A DNA stretch of 64,000 bases from Gigaspora rosea (GCA_003550325.1 QKWP01001075.1:1-64000), one strand, 5' to 3'; positions 1 through 11,737 are shown, counted from the stretch's first letter. Notes: generated from the letters alone by a model not told the origin. Translations and numbers: made by a program.

Positions 1-2972
1 CAACTGTCATTCATTGGCAAGAATTTTTCTATTGAATTAGCCAATGGTTCGGTAAAGCTTTTTAAGGATTGTACGACATGGGAATTGCTTAATCTCAGAC
101 CGACCACTGTGTTAGATATCCCTGAACGACTTTATCAAAAGTATGGAATTACTTCTCAGTTTTTACAAGCTTCTCTTAAAGACTACATCATTCAGACTGT
201 AGGAAAGGATTATCTAGAACAAAAATTTGGTATCACGAAACCTTCATTATATTTCGCAAGCAGCACGCATCATTATTCATGGCCGAAAGGTTGTGGTGAG
301 AATGCAATCTTCTTTATCATTATTATTATTATTATTTTGCTTATATTACTTTGATAAATTAAATTATATTATCTTATTTAAAGCTATTGTTGGAATTGGC
401 TCTGGAAATTTAAAAAGTGTTCCAGTAGACTATGCTGCACGACTGGACATTAATGAACTTGACAAAGTTCTTGCAAAATGTGTTAGAAATAAACAAGCTG
501 TTTATGCAGTAGTTGCAATCATGGGATCAACCGAACAAGGTGCTTGTGATCCTTTGACCGATATCGTAGTTCTTCGAGAGCGATATCAGCGCAGATACGG
601 ACTTAGTTTTGAAATTCATGCAGATGCTGCATGGGGTGGATACTTCCGTACGATGCTTATTGAACCGTCTAAGAATTCTCCATGTGGTGATGATTCAGAA
701 GGTCATGATGAAGATGGTGATACTTTTGTTCCTATATTAGCTCTGAATCCTTACACAAGAAAGCATTTGTATAGTATAAAAGATTGTGACTCTATCACTA
801 TTGATCCGCACAAAAGCGGATATATACCATATCCTGATGGTGGCCTATGTTATCAAGATCAACGCATGAGATATCTAGTCACATGGACAAGTCCAGTTGT
901 AACACGTCCTATGGAAGAAAGTATTGGAATTTATGGTGTGGAAGGAAGGTAAGTCCTAAACTGAATCAATAAATGCAATAAGAAATATATTCCAATAATA
1001 CAGTAATAACACTTTTTACTGTATTTATAGTAAGCCTGGTGCAGCACCAGTAGCCGCCTGGCTTTCTCATGATGTAATTGGCCTTCATCAAAAAGGTTAT
1101 GGCGCATTATTAGGACAGGCAACTTTCACTTGCAGCAAGGTATGATATTATGTGTGAGTAACAATATTAGATCCTGTTATACAAATAAACAAATCCTCTC
1201 TATAGATTTACTGTCATTGGGCTACTATGTCAACTGATAAAGATAACTTTATCGTTGTTCCATTCAACATGTTACCTGCTGAAAAGCTTAATCCACCAAA
1301 TTCAAAAGAAGTCAAAAAACAAAAACAAAAGATCAGAGAATTAATTGTCACCAAATCAAATTTGGATATTATAAAGAATGAAGAAGCAATGAATTTAATT
1401 AAAAAAGTTGGTTCTGATCTTATAATCAACACTTTCGCGTGTAACTTTAAAGTAAACGGCAAAATGAACGAAAATATAGATGAAGCAAATTATCTTAATC
1501 GGCGATTATTTGAAAAATTTTCAATAACATCTTACAAACAAGCCAACAAGTCAAAACCATTGATTCTTACTTCTACAATGCTCAGGCAGAGTGCTTATGG
1601 CAATTGTCTTACAAACTTTAAGAACCGCCTTGGTCTGAAAGGTGATCAAGATTTATATGTTCTAATTAATGTAGTTATGTCTCCTTGGCCCACAGAATTC
1701 GATTTCATAACTACACTTACAAAAACCTTTAAAGAAAACTTGAAAGAGCTTGCTGAGGTAAATTTTAACCTTCAACTGATTTCTTTTTATTCATTTTCTC
1801 TCACTCTATAATTTATTGTTTTTATACAGCTTTCAATTAGACGCAACATTAAAACAACTGCTCATTTAAACTTAATTCCATCAATTGAGGAAAATCAATT
1901 AAATGAGAAAATTTGTTATACATCACATCTATTTGTCATTCAAGGTACAGATGAAATTTATTTAGTGCACTTGCCAATATTTCAGTTGGCAACCCATCGT
2001 TATCAAGTCATTATTAAGGCCGAAATACCGACAAGAATAATGGAGAAGTACAAAGATTTTCGTAAAAAAAACTCCTCAAAAGTGTTAATACTTTGGTGCC
2101 AAGAAAATATTACAATCGACCAAATTGCAACTGAAGGAAGTTCTTTTACAGCTTGTATTATAAAAGATTTTGACCATTATATAGCATTAAAAGAGTATGT
2201 AATTTGAAACATGTTTTATATTTTATTATATATTTAAGCTAATCTATTTTTATGTCATTTTATATTAATTTTTCATCCATATAGGCATCCTAAAATCTCT
2301 TCAATAACTTTCAGAGTGAAAACCATTAAATTACTCAAGATGCGTAATTTGGAATTACCTTACCAAGATGCAGACTATCCGAAAGATCGGGTTCCATTTT
2401 ACATTTATGGAACAAAAAACCAATTACACATTGACCACTTACTCCTCAAATCTCCTTCCATTCAACTTTCGGCTGAGAATGTCAAAATTGAACTAACATC
2501 GGGAAAATTTACAAAAGAACAGAAAGAAAGAGGTGCTATTGTTCATATAATTGCAAAAGAAGAAAAGGATGGCACCATTATTGATTTGTATGAGGTTGCT
2601 ATGCAACCGTTTCCAGACACAAAATATCTTGGCGATTCATTCTTTTTTAAAACCAATAACTGTTTTCATGTGGAGCTATATGAAGATCCAGCATATGATC
2701 CAACTTCAAATGGGCCAGGTCTGGATAAAATTGATAGTATATCACCATTTGCAATAGGAAAACTTATACTGCCTTCTGTAAGTAAAGGGGGCTTGTATAT
2801 CGATTCTCATTTAATTAATATAGATCCAATAGTAAAAATTAAAAAAGATGGAATAGCAAAATGTACCTCAACTGGATCATGGAGGAAATGCCCTAAGCAA
2901 TTGTTTGTTAATGCAGAAAAGGTTGATGTTAAAACTAGCCCAGTACATGCTTCATTTTTTTCTTCTCTTTAA
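1..2972 (+). CDS. PLP-dependent group II amino-acid decarboxylase (tyrosine decarboxylase-like), 5' end outside window
   Basis: Six exons join in one frame: 1-295, 384-948, 1031-1139, 1206-1757, 1830-2194 and 2285-2972, giving 857 residues plus stop; the start codon lies upstream. Introns are 65-90 nt with GTGAGA, GTAAGT, GTATGA, GTAAAT and GTATGT donors and AG acceptors. Within this partial protein the cofactor signatures are in order: THHYSWPK at about residues 89-96 (ring-stacking His), HADAAWGG from residue 177 (Asp to the pyridine N), and DPHKSGYIPYPDGG with the Schiff-base Lys at residue 242. The family removes the carboxylate of an aromatic or acidic amino acid, using PLP in the cytosol. 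GSTEQGACDPLTDI resembles the bacterial tyrosine decarboxylase type, but substrate cannot be told. About 500 residues follow the PLP fold with no domain I recognise, far longer than usual for the family; such long forms seem typical of AM fungi (memory, unchecked). The frame is intact, so the gene is probably functional. Confidence 0.88.
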
Positions 2973-3540
2973 TTTGTTAACGGACGGACATTGCAATTTT
3001 AATTATATATACTTATATAATAGAATTATAATTTAATATATACACTTTAATTATAAAAAAAAATAATTTATAAAATATTTTTCATTGTTATAATTATTCA
3101 GCAAAACTTGTACATAATTTTTCTTTCAAAAAAAAAAATCTATACTTATCTATTCTATGTAAAATGTTCATTTGTGACTTGTGTAACCTTTTATTTTTTA
3201 ATATAAAGCCAATTAATATAAAGTACAAATTTTTTCAAATTTCAAAGTAGTAAAATTCCAAGCTAAAAACAGTTTTTATTAGTTTTCAAAAGCTGATACC
3301 AGGAACAGAATGATATTAAAGATTTTTGAAGTGCATAGTTATACTACTAATTAAGTGATATTTTTTCACATAATCTTACATCTTATTGAATAATGCATAT
3401 GCCGAAGCAAGGATGTGAATGCAGATCAGGAACTTCTCACTTTGAATTTTCACAGGGATCATGTATATACTCTATATTTGTAAATATAGTTATTGGTCTA
3501 ACGTTAACGTTAAATACAAATTGTTGATTATTTCCATAGA
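2973..3540. other. Decarboxylase 3' flank, AT-rich
   Basis: Begins with the presumed 3'UTR, which is strongly A/T-rich with short A runs and several AATATA/AATAAT words but no single convincing polyadenylation signal. No open frame, repeat structure or RNA gene was seen. Confidence 0.4.
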
Positions 3541-3655
3541 TTCTGGTGAAATAGGTGAAATGTGGTGAAATAGGTGAAATGTGGTGAAATAATTTCACCA
3601 CTATTGGTAAAATTGGTGGTGAATTGGTGAAATTGGTGAAATTAATTTCACCAGC
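3541..3655. repeat. GGTGAAAT degenerate tandem repeat
   Basis: The word GGTGAAAT and its complement ATTTCACC recur about ten times with irregular spacing, ending in a short foldback. It is simple sequence, probably the tip of a decayed MITE. A related (T)GGTGAAATT-rich stretch appears near 19710-19800, closed by ATTTCACCCC near 19955. Confidence 0.6.
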
Positions 3656-5376
3656 ATCTATAATTATTTCTATTTAGAAAATCACCTTGGCGTCACCTAT
3701 AATTTTGCTGTTCGACCTAGAGGTAGTAGCTGAATCCGATTAATACAGTTTTAAATAGGATCTAAAATATGGCATAACTTAATGGCAAAACCTAACCTTA
3801 ATGGATATCCATTTGCTGTACTATATTTAGAGCTTCGGATTCGTATTCGCTATTCGAATAATATTTGTATTCGGTGAATATTCGAATAAAATTTTTTAAA
3901 TAATTATCAATGAATAACATGAATATTCGAATAATTGTCTTATTCGAATTATTCGAGTAATATAATTATTCGAATAATTTATTCTTATTCGAATAATTCA
4001 TTATATTTGAATAATAATTCCTATTCGAATAATTTATGATATTCGAATAATATTCAATATAGTCATCAAAATGTAATTTTTTTTCTATACTAGTTTGTAA
4101 TCTGTGCTTTGCACATGATATTTAATATATATTTTAAGCTAACCAAACCAGATTTATCCATTAAAACGCTTCACCGACAGTTTCTAATAATATCTTATAC
4201 TTTTACTTCATGTATAACTACAATTCAATTTACCAAACTTATAACAATACTAGGCTAACTTTTATGAGTAGGGTAAACTTTACAGTTAAATAGCAATTTA
4301 ACAAATCGCTTTTGAATTATTGTAAACTTCTTTTGGATCTGGACCTTGCACTGCTCTTGCAGCCTCGAAGCCAATCTATTCAACTATCAGTGTTCTAGGC
4401 CTTTCATTGGTCATTGTGCTATTCCTAGCCGCTGTTACTATAATAATATTTCTGCACCCCCGATATTACCTCATTTCCTTATTCTACCCCTGCCTTATAA
4501 TCATCACTTTCCCTTACATAATAATTAATTGATGATACTTCCGATCGCAATTTTCTTATTTTGTTTCTCCATACTACCCTACGTTATTACCATATATAGA
4601 TCTTTTTTATTACTATCTATAGTTGTCCCGATTTCCATATATGTCCTTCTATAGATTTGTTTAATTACTATACCCGAACTTCATATTAATTAATTGGAGT
4701 TATTATCTATTGTATTAAAGCACAAACGTCCGTCAGTCACGCTATCGACCAATCAGAAAATTCAACTAGTATTTCCGTTTTACCGAAATGTATATAACTT
4801 GCCGATAACTCTTTATCCGAAAGGTTGTAAGCTTTAACAAAATCTAATAACCGGACCCTAATTCAAATAAAAGGATAACGGTTATATCCGGATAAGATAC
4901 TTATATTATAATGCATCAATCAAATAAAGTAATTCTATATTGTTAAAATAAAAAAATGATTTATGCATGAAGTTTGTACTTTATACATTCTATTCTAACT
5001 TACGTATTCGACAGGTGTCATTAATAGTGGCCAGACAAAGAGATCTAGGCGTATTTCGGAAATAAATAAGTTTAAAAAAATCTTATTTGTGTATCAAAAT
5101 TTTGAAATCGGAAAATGAAATGGGGTGTTTAGAGACTCCCATTGGACGAATAAGTAAAAATTTTTTTATTATGCAGATCAACAAACTATTTAATAATAAT
5201 AATAAAGCAGTATCGATTAACAATAAAATAATTTATGATAATGAAGATCATATAAATAAGTGTATTTGTATTTGAATTTTAATTAAAAAAATAAATGATC
5301 TTATTTGATAATAAATACGTCTTCCTGTTTTATCAAAATAAGATTTACGAATTTTAATTCTGAAACCACTTATTAT

Positions 5377-5483
5377 TATAATGTTCCACATCATTTCTGA
5401 ATTTATTTGATTCTCAATTGGCATGTGTTATATAATGTTCCGCATCACTGGATTCTCAATTGGCATGTGTTATTCGTATTGTG
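5377..5483 (+). repeat. Two-copy tandem duplication, about 53 bp unit
   Basis: ATAATGTTCC(A/G)CATCA and GATTCTCAATTGGCATGTGT each occur twice in the same order, at about 5377-5430 and 5431-5483. The second unit has lost a few internal bases. This is a local duplication with no coding sense. Confidence 0.7.
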
Positions 5484-5900
5484 AAATGTCATTTGTCATT
5501 TTAGAACTGCTATCCATTTATCAATTAATAAAAAAAAAGCGAAAATAATAATAATAATAAAGTAAAAAAAAATTAAAAAAATAAATAAATAAATCAATTA
5601 AATCAATAAACGCGAATAAAAATGAATCACTAAATATTAAATGCTAACTTTTCATACATTAAAAGAATACATTCGAATATTTATATATTTTAACAATGTA
5701 ATTAATAATTTTTGCATTCCCGCGTAGAACACATCCGCATTTGTTTTTCGGCATCAGCAGGAATCTGGTCGGGTGTCTTGTCTAACTTGAATCTAATAAG
5801 AATCTAATAAGAAGATAATTACTAAATGTTTTTTTCTTAAAAAAAAAACAAATTTATCTTTTCCAGGTTTTTTCATGACCGTCATGTCATGCTCAGCCTG

Positions 5901-5964
5901 GTGGTAGCACAGTTTATTTCGTAAAATTTTCGACATAACAAACTTGCATCCCAAGTTATTCCTA
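5901..5964 (+). repeat. Dispersed repeat R1, copy 1
   Basis: Shares about 60 bp with 8089-8155: GGTAGC(A/G)CAG, TTATTTCG(T/A)AAAATTTTC, then AACTTGCATCCC and CAAGTTATTCCTA. Similarity continues more loosely to about 6060. The GGTAGC.CAG start recalls a tRNA A box, but no B box follows, so I do not call it a SINE. Confidence 0.5.
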
Positions 5965-6537
5965 ATGAAGCAATAAAAGAATTATCATAAATATCAATGA
6001 AAAGATCATTGCAAATATAAATGCAATCATTAATAAGTAATTACTGTATTCTATGCCCTCATGTTCTGTGAAAATCAAGAAAGAACACATTTCAATTCAG
6101 AATTGAAGTAAATCAGAAATGACTCAGAACAATAATAGTATAGAATAATATTTTTATCAGGCAGCGTTCAACTTGCGTTTTACTTATTGTATTCCGTACT
6201 GTGTAAAGTATGTAATAGAAAAATAAAATAAGTGCTTACTGTACAAGTATGTATTCATCTATATAATATAGTAATAATTTACAAAAAACTGAAAGCCAGT
6301 ATAAGTTTAAAGTGTAATTGATTTATATCGACCTATTAAATAAATGTAATAAACAAACGAAATATTAAAATCATGTAAATACATTAAATTTATGATGTAG
6401 ACAAGTTTTACACCGGGTAATGCTAGTTATATATATAAATTATAAGATATTTAAAATACGTATACTAGACAAAATATATATATTTACTTGAATAAATATT
6501 TATTCGAATAATTATAATTATTCGAATAAATTTATTA

Positions 6538-6703
6538 CGACAGGGTGAAACCTGAGTTGTGAAATAGTGAAACCTGCTATGATCATCACGTGAGGGTGAA
6601 ATCCGCTTTTCTATAATAAAAACCCTAATAAAACGCGGATTTCACCCCAACCCGATCTACAAAGCGGATTTCACTATTTCGCAACTCAGGTTTCACCCTG
6701 TTC
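6538..6703. mobile_element. MITE family M1 (CAGGGTGAAACCTGAG), copy 1
   Basis: A foldback of 166 bp with arms CAGGGTGAAACCTGAG / CTCAGGTTTCACCCTG, flanked by TA at 6536-6537 and 6704-6705. The outermost bases differ between ends (CGA on the left, GAA read inward from the right). That asymmetry is found reversed in the copy at 18132-18337, which therefore lies in the opposite orientation. It is nested in the right arm of the TTCGAATA element. Probably mobilised by a Tc1/mariner-like transposase. Confidence 0.75.
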
Positions 6704-7114
6704 TAATTTATTTATTCGAATATTATTATTTATTCGAATAAATATTATTATTCGAATAAATATTAATATTCGAATAATTACAGTTATTCGAATTATTCAA
6801 TAAATTTAGCCATTCGGCGAATATTCGAATAGCTTTATCCCGATCCTAATTATTCGAATATTATTCGAATAAAGAATCCGTAAGCTCTATTAACACCCAT
6901 TTTTCTTTGTCTGCATACAGCAGATCATTCCAATGAAGTTTATGATTAGACAGGTGATTCTTAAAATCGATCTGCATAAATCAATTATTCTTATCGATTA
7001 TCTTATTAAGGATTTATTTACCATGCTTGCCGTAAACTCTTCATAATACAGTAGTATATTTTCTATTTAAAATTTTATGTTCATTGAATTGCATTAAGTT
7101 TTTATGCGGTATTG

Positions 7115-7375
7115 CGAATATCAGTATGGTACGACATACCAGATCTGTATGGTATGGATGCAATTTTTTCAAACCGTATCATACTTAACTGCACAAATAT
7201 AGTCGGGATTATAGAATATCAGTATGGTATGACATGCCAGATCAGTATGGTATGGATGCAATTTTATCAACCGTACCATATTGATCTGCTATTATATTAA
7301 ATATATATGTTAGCAGAACAGTATGGTACGCTTTGATAAAATCCACACCATACCATACGGACATTTTTTTATCGT
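7115..7375. repeat. 98-bp direct repeat plus foldback, GTATGGTA-rich
   Basis: CAGTATGGTA(C/T)GACAT(A/G)CCAGATC followed by GTATGGTATGGATGCAATTTT occurs at about 7122 and again at 7220, a 98-bp period. The segment 7318-7362 is an inverted partner of the second unit, containing GATAAAATCC and CATACCATAC. The apparent 62-codon frame here only reflects the repeat. Likely a decayed MITE. Confidence 0.6.
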
Positions 7376-7656
7376 TATATTTGTTTCCTTGAATAATTGA
7401 TAAGCGGACTAGATATCTTTAATATAAGTTTTCGCACACGATATATTTTTCAATGTTTTTATCATACTAATTTTTCTTTATTGTAGACATTAACGTTCAA
7501 TTTTGATAATGTATCAAAAAAAGAATCAATGCTTGAACAATTTCTGGACGTGATCTTCCGACGTCAATTAGCCAATTAAAAATCAGGATCAGGTGTAACG
7601 TAAAGAAATTCAAAACAAACGAAAATCGTATTTATCGTAAGATTTATACTAACTCA
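7376..7656. other. AT-rich spacer
   Basis: No frame, repeat or RNA gene recognised between the foldback and the next MITE. Confidence 0.35.
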
Positions 7657-7658
7657 TA

Positions 7659-7897
7659 CAGGGGCGTCCCCAAAATTCTGGGTCGGAATACTTAGGAGTA
7701 CATTGGAATTATGGTCGGCTGGATCGGAATTGATCAATTTTGCCCCAAGATCATAAAAAATTTTACTAATAAATCATATCCATTCATTAAGTAAAAAATG
7801 CCCAGCTGATAATTTTGCTATAAAACCTGCTAACAACTAGGGCTAAACGCTGCCCTATATCCGACGCATCCGAACCGGAATTTTGGTAACCCTCCTG
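7659..7897. mobile_element. MITE, CAGGGGCGTCCCC ends, TA duplication
   Basis: A 239-bp element with TA at 7657-7658 and 7898-7899. The TIRs are about 28 bp and imperfect: CAGGGGCGTCCCCAAAATTC against CAGGAGGGTTACCAAAATTC read inward from the right. It is richer in GC and CpG than its surroundings and non-coding. A fragment with a related tip lies near 13590-13606. Confidence 0.7.
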
Positions 7898-8088
7898 TAA
7901 AATTTGATTAATACTAGCAAATCATCTTTCTGACCTAACAAAAAAGTTTCCTTGCACAATTTTGCTATATAATGCACCTTCTATCCACCAACATGAACCC
8001 AAACCCTAACGAATTCAATTTTTTCTCAGACAATTGATGCCAGAAAGTCACGTGACAGGAAAAATCGATCCTACGCCCTGTCAATTTC

Positions 8089-8155
8089 GTTGGTAGCGCA
8101 GATTATTTCGAAAAATTTTCAGCATAAAAAACTTGCATCCCCAAGTTATTCCTAT
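8089..8155 (+). repeat. Dispersed repeat R1, copy 2
   Basis: Second copy of the repeat at 5901-5964. Similarity resumes at about 8320-8400 (AATAAAGAATTATCTTTATG, then ATGCAAATATCAATG), after roughly 150 bp that copy 1 lacks. No coding sense. Confidence 0.5.
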
Positions 8156-8557
8156 CTTGTTTAGACATTAGTATATTTAGACATTCATTATAACTAATTT
8201 CACGAGTCACGAAGCCATATCCTTGCGAATCAATAAAGTGTTGAAGAAAATGTGTAATACAGTACAAGGCGTTAAAGATCGATTCGAATATAATGAATAA
8301 AAAAAAAATTTGAAGCACGTAACAATAAAGAATTATCTTTATGAAAAAATCGATGCAAATATCAATGTGATTATTAATAATTATTATTATCGTCATTGAT
8401 AAAATGCGCGATTTTTATTATCGTTATACCAGGAACGCAGTCATGCAAATTGAAGGAGTGTATGGTTACCTTCCATTTAGAATGATAGTTCGCAAAACCT
8501 TGCATTTGATTGGACATTAAAAATCTATCAATGTGATACTTCTACCGTTCATACCGG

Positions 8558-8977
8558 TGTTTTATGCTCAACTTTTTCTATTTTTAGTTAGTATTGTTAT
8601 TTTATCGTTATTTATTTCTTATTTTGGCATATTTTGGGGCATAGTCGGGTGATCAAAGCCCCAAACGGTGATCAAATCTCCAAATCTCCAGACGGGTGAT
8701 CAATTACTCGTTTGGAGATTTGAATCTCCAAACGACTCCCATACGAATTAAAAATATATAAGGGCTTGGTTTTAGGTTATGGAGGAAGAACAAGTAGGGT
8801 TGTAGATAGTATTTCTGTAATAATCCAATGTATTGATTCATATTAATAAAGAGGACCCTTATACCCGTAATTATGTGTGTTAGTTATCGTTTTAAACCAT
8901 TTAACCTTAATCACAATTTGTTCACGATCGAACTAAACCGGCCCAATTTCATCAAGCTCTCCCAACCGATCGTAACA
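8558..8977 (+). mobile_element. Solo LTR, family L1, older copy
   Basis: Starts TGTTTTATG and ends CCGATCGTAACA. It aligns throughout with the LTR at 37472-37955: CTCC/CTCCC clusters, a TATATAA box near 8754, AATAATCC(A/G)ATGTATTGA, TTAATAAAGAG(G/A) as polyadenylation signal, ATTATGTGTGTTAGTT, TTGTTCACGATCGAA, and AAGCTCTCCCA. Flanking tetramers CCGG and CCAG are an imperfect target duplication. Just outside the 3' end, TTTGGTATTTGTG vaguely resembles a primer-binding site, so a scrap of internal region may remain. Probably a Ty3-type element; no pol is present. Confidence 0.7.
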
Positions 8978-9159
8978 CCAGATTTGGTATTTGTGTTATT
9001 CTGAGAACGCAGTAATATGTATCATATGGTGGAACGAAATCAGTAAAAAATTCTCTATCGTTATCAGACTGCCTTAAGATTCAAATTGTATTTATTGTGA
9101 TCTATTTCGATTTTATTGAGTTTTTACTTAATATTCTATTCAGTATCATCAACTCACCA

Positions 9160-9540
9160 AAAATTACTTCACAGACAACTTAGTTCGCAGAGAATTTAAT
9201 TACAGGTAAGTTTATTTTACAATCGATTTATTCACAAACAAGTTTGTTTTATTGGCAGTTATTTCAATGACATCAAATTTCACAGACAAATTAATTCTAG
9301 TCATTGTCGTTAGAATTAAGTTTAAATTTACCGTAAATTCTCGAAATAGTGGGCATGGACGTTGTTTCGGGAATTTACGGTAAAGCTGGTGCAATTTATG
9401 AAGAAATTGTTGGCTAAATATATTGTCAACAAAATGAATTTGTCTGTGAATTAACCGTCTGTAGAATAATCTTGTCTGTAAATTAATTGTCTATGAACTA
9501 AGTTGTCTATAAAGTGATTGTTAATAATTTAATACGAAAT
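9160..9540. mobile_element. Foldback element with ACAGACAA subterminal repeats
   Basis: The left arm (9160-9310) and right arm (9410-9540) are inverted copies, each with two or more ACAGACAA(C/A)TTA units. TTTATAGACAACTTAGTTC, read from the right, pairs with the left-arm CTTCACAGACAACTTAGTTC. It sits inside the 8429-10191 element and has its own nested palindrome in the middle. Non-coding. Confidence 0.55.
9329..9382. mobile_element. Minimal TACCGTAAA foldback, copy 1
   Basis: A 54-bp sequence from TACCGTAAATTCTCGAAATAG to TTTACGGTA. It shares its first 33 bp almost exactly with the 110-bp palindrome at 40984-41093 and is a deletion derivative of it. Confidence 0.6.
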
Positions 9541-10833
9541 GTATAACAAAGCGAAAAGTGCAAAGATAGAATGAAAATAAATTCGAACGGTTTATTTGGT
9601 AATATAGTCGACCAGAATTATGACAAGCATTATAATGTTGGGCAACGGTATTGTGAGCATCGATCACTGTAACAAAGACGATTTTATTAGAGAATAATAC
9701 GTGTTATACAATATATGTTATCGCAGAATTAATATAAATAGAAAGAGAAAAAGTTAGTCTTTTGACTGTAATGAATAAAGAGAAGAGAAGCGTATAGTAA
9801 AGATACTTTACGCCTGAAAGTTGTTTCAGTGTGTGTCTTGTTCCAAGTGAGACGTTTATAAATTGATAACCAGTTGAGCAAGATAACAGTTACATCACGT
9901 TCTTGGTTTTAGCGCGACTGCGTCGCGCAGCTACCCTAATTAATAATACGTAATTATTATCAGTAGTTTATTACATTGCTGTGGTCTGATGTCTGCATCA
10001 CGAATTGGCCTGGTCATTTCACGATCGGTAAAAAACGAGAAATAACACGTGTCAAACGTATATTACGGTTATTTCAAAGTAACACGAATATCAAATCCGG
10101 TTACATTAAATCAAAAGCAAGATTTTGCTGACACCATTCTAGATGGCGGTTAACCATATACTCCGTTATGCAAGCATAACTGCGTTCCTGGTATATCCTT
10201 GATTTATATCATTTACTGTCTTACATTTTCTCCGTCACGGTTCTCCCAATTGACAGTAACATCGAATTTCAACCCGGGTGTTCGGATGGTCCATTCGTAC
10301 AAAATAGCTATCCGGATAGGACATGTATCCAAAATAACTATCTGGATATCTACAGATTACAGATACATAATTAGTGTTCATTATGTTAATCGAAAATAAG
10401 TATTTTAAATAATATAAAAAAAATTTTAATGAATTGTGTAACATAAGTTAGTCTTAGACCTCTCCTGAAACAACAATGTGCCGCCTTGCAAGTTCATTCA
10501 TAATTTTTAACAACCATATGTGTAAATATATTTTTTATCTATGTATATAGAATTCGGAAAGATCGGGAAATTCTTGATTTGCGCTATATTAACCTTATTT
10601 ATAACATCATATATATATATATATATCACAACTATAATTACAGCCATTGTGAATGAAAAAAATACTGTGATACCGCCAAGAGGATTATAAATCGAGTACC
10701 ATGAATAGTGATACAGTAAATCGTCCCAGTGAATTTTGACAAACTACGATTATGGTTGCAGCAAAACCGTATGAGTTCCATGGTACATTAAGAATAATTA
10801 GATACGCAACATTAATCAATGACATATCTTTAA

Positions 10834-11729
10834 TAGTGATTCTGGCCGATCAAAATTTTTCGGCTAGGCTAAGCCGATAAATTTTGATCGGCTTAGCTGG
10901 CTTAGCTGATTTTCTAATTAGACTATTAGCATGTGAATACTGACTATATAACTTATTAATTAATGTTGCGTTTGCACGTGTGGTGAATGAAAATGTCATG
11001 TAAATATGTGTGTACAATAAAATATTTTTTGTAGAAAAAAAGTCCGCACATATGACAATTGCAATAATAAAAACATGAATAAGAGAATCTATATTACAAT
11101 AATGAATGGCCTGAGTGTTATTTTGATTTGCGAATTCGATCAAATGTTCATAAACATTACTTATTGTATGGGTCTTATGTAACAACCTGTACTTTTTTCA
11201 CTCATTTATTGGCACATGTTTAAAAAATAAAACTAAATCGGAACACTTTAATATTGATAAAAGTATGAAAGTATCCCGATTTAATTATTTTATTGTTTTT
11301 ATTGAGGTGAAGGTGACGCACAGGTTGTTCCCGTACAATAATATAGGGATTGTATAAATAACTAAATTTGCGTGGTTAACCCGTGTCACATGGCCTTCGG
11401 CCATGCGACCCAGGTTAAATCGTGCAAATTTAGTTATTTTCTAAAACATAGTATCATGTGCATTTAAACGCATTTAAATATTACGATGTGCATCTTATAG
11501 TACTATTGTATGAGAATTGTTTAACCAAGCATCGCTTTAACAGGTTTTTTTTTCTCGATTATAGTGCATGACGATCACTATAAAAAATGTCTTTTGTGCG
11601 TAATACGCGTAAATTATATTTTCTATTTTTGGGGAAATAAAAATCGATTAGCTGATTTTGAAAAAATCGACCGGCTAAGCCGAAAATTTTTTGGCTTAGC
11701 TGACTTTGTCATATCGGCCAGAATCACTA
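10834..11729. mobile_element. Non-autonomous hAT element, copy A
   Basis: Element of 896 bp with TIR TAGTGATTCTGGCCGAT at both ends and the perfect 8-bp target duplication ATCTTTAA (10826-10833, 11730-11737). Eight-base duplications are the hAT hallmark. Subterminal GCTAAGCC/GGCTTAGC motifs cluster inside each end and are likely transposase sites. A long internal hairpin lies at 11357-11438. It is highly similar to copy B at 18473-19334. No transposase is encoded; the 111-codon minus-strand frame inside is not kept in copy B. Confidence 0.88.
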
Positions 11730-11737
11730 ATCTTTAA

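Larger units (their letters stand above)
4084..6426 (+). mobile_element. Possible Helitron/Helentron-like insert
   Basis: Begins TCTATACTAGTTTGTAATC followed by a small stem around GTGCTTTGCAC, and ends CCGGGTAATGCTAG|T. A 5' TC and a 3' CTAG before T are the usual Helitron ends, and no TIR or target duplication is visible. It interrupts the TTCGAATA repeats on both sides. No Rep/helicase reading frame is present, so it would be non-autonomous. About 2.3 kb of AT-rich filler lies inside, with a pyrimidine-rich stretch at 4330-4680 and A-rich runs near 5530-5600. The boundaries are inferred from terminal motifs only. Confidence 0.35.
3830..6887. mobile_element. TTCGAATA-rich TIR element, TA-flanked, carrying two nested insertions
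   Basis: The ends are inverted repeats: GAGCTTCGGATTCG at the left and its near complement (one-base indel) at the right, with TA on each side. The outer 250 bp on the left and about 400 bp on the right consist of repeated TTCGAATAAT palindromes. Removing the Helitron-like insert (4084-6426) and the MITE (6538-6703) leaves roughly 550 bp of TTCGAATA-rich DNA, so the original was a small Tc1/mariner-style non-autonomous element with no transposase. Confidence 0.6.
8429..10191. mobile_element. 1.76-kb TIR element hosting a solo LTR and a foldback MITE
   Basis: Inverted termini CCAGGAACGCAGT(C/T)ATGC, with a second matching block GGAGT(G/A)TATGGTTA about 20 bp inside each end, are flanked by TA (8427-8428, 10192-10193). 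Without the LTR (8558-8977) the element is about 1.34 kb, the size of a Tc1/mariner transposon. I see no DDE transposase frame, so it is either eroded or non-autonomous. Confidence 0.6.

Noticed and set aside
5087..5275. 62-codon frame in the Helitron-like insert
   Set aside because: No ATG at its true start, composition drifts into N/I runs, no similarity recognised.
7115..7375. Possible CRISPR-like direct repeats
   Set aside because: Only two units with similar rather than unique spacers, and an inverted third; a eukaryotic foldback repeat.
10850..11185. 111-codon minus-strand frame
   Set aside because: Lies within a hAT element; the second copy has a frameshift and an early stop, and the encoded residues match nothing.
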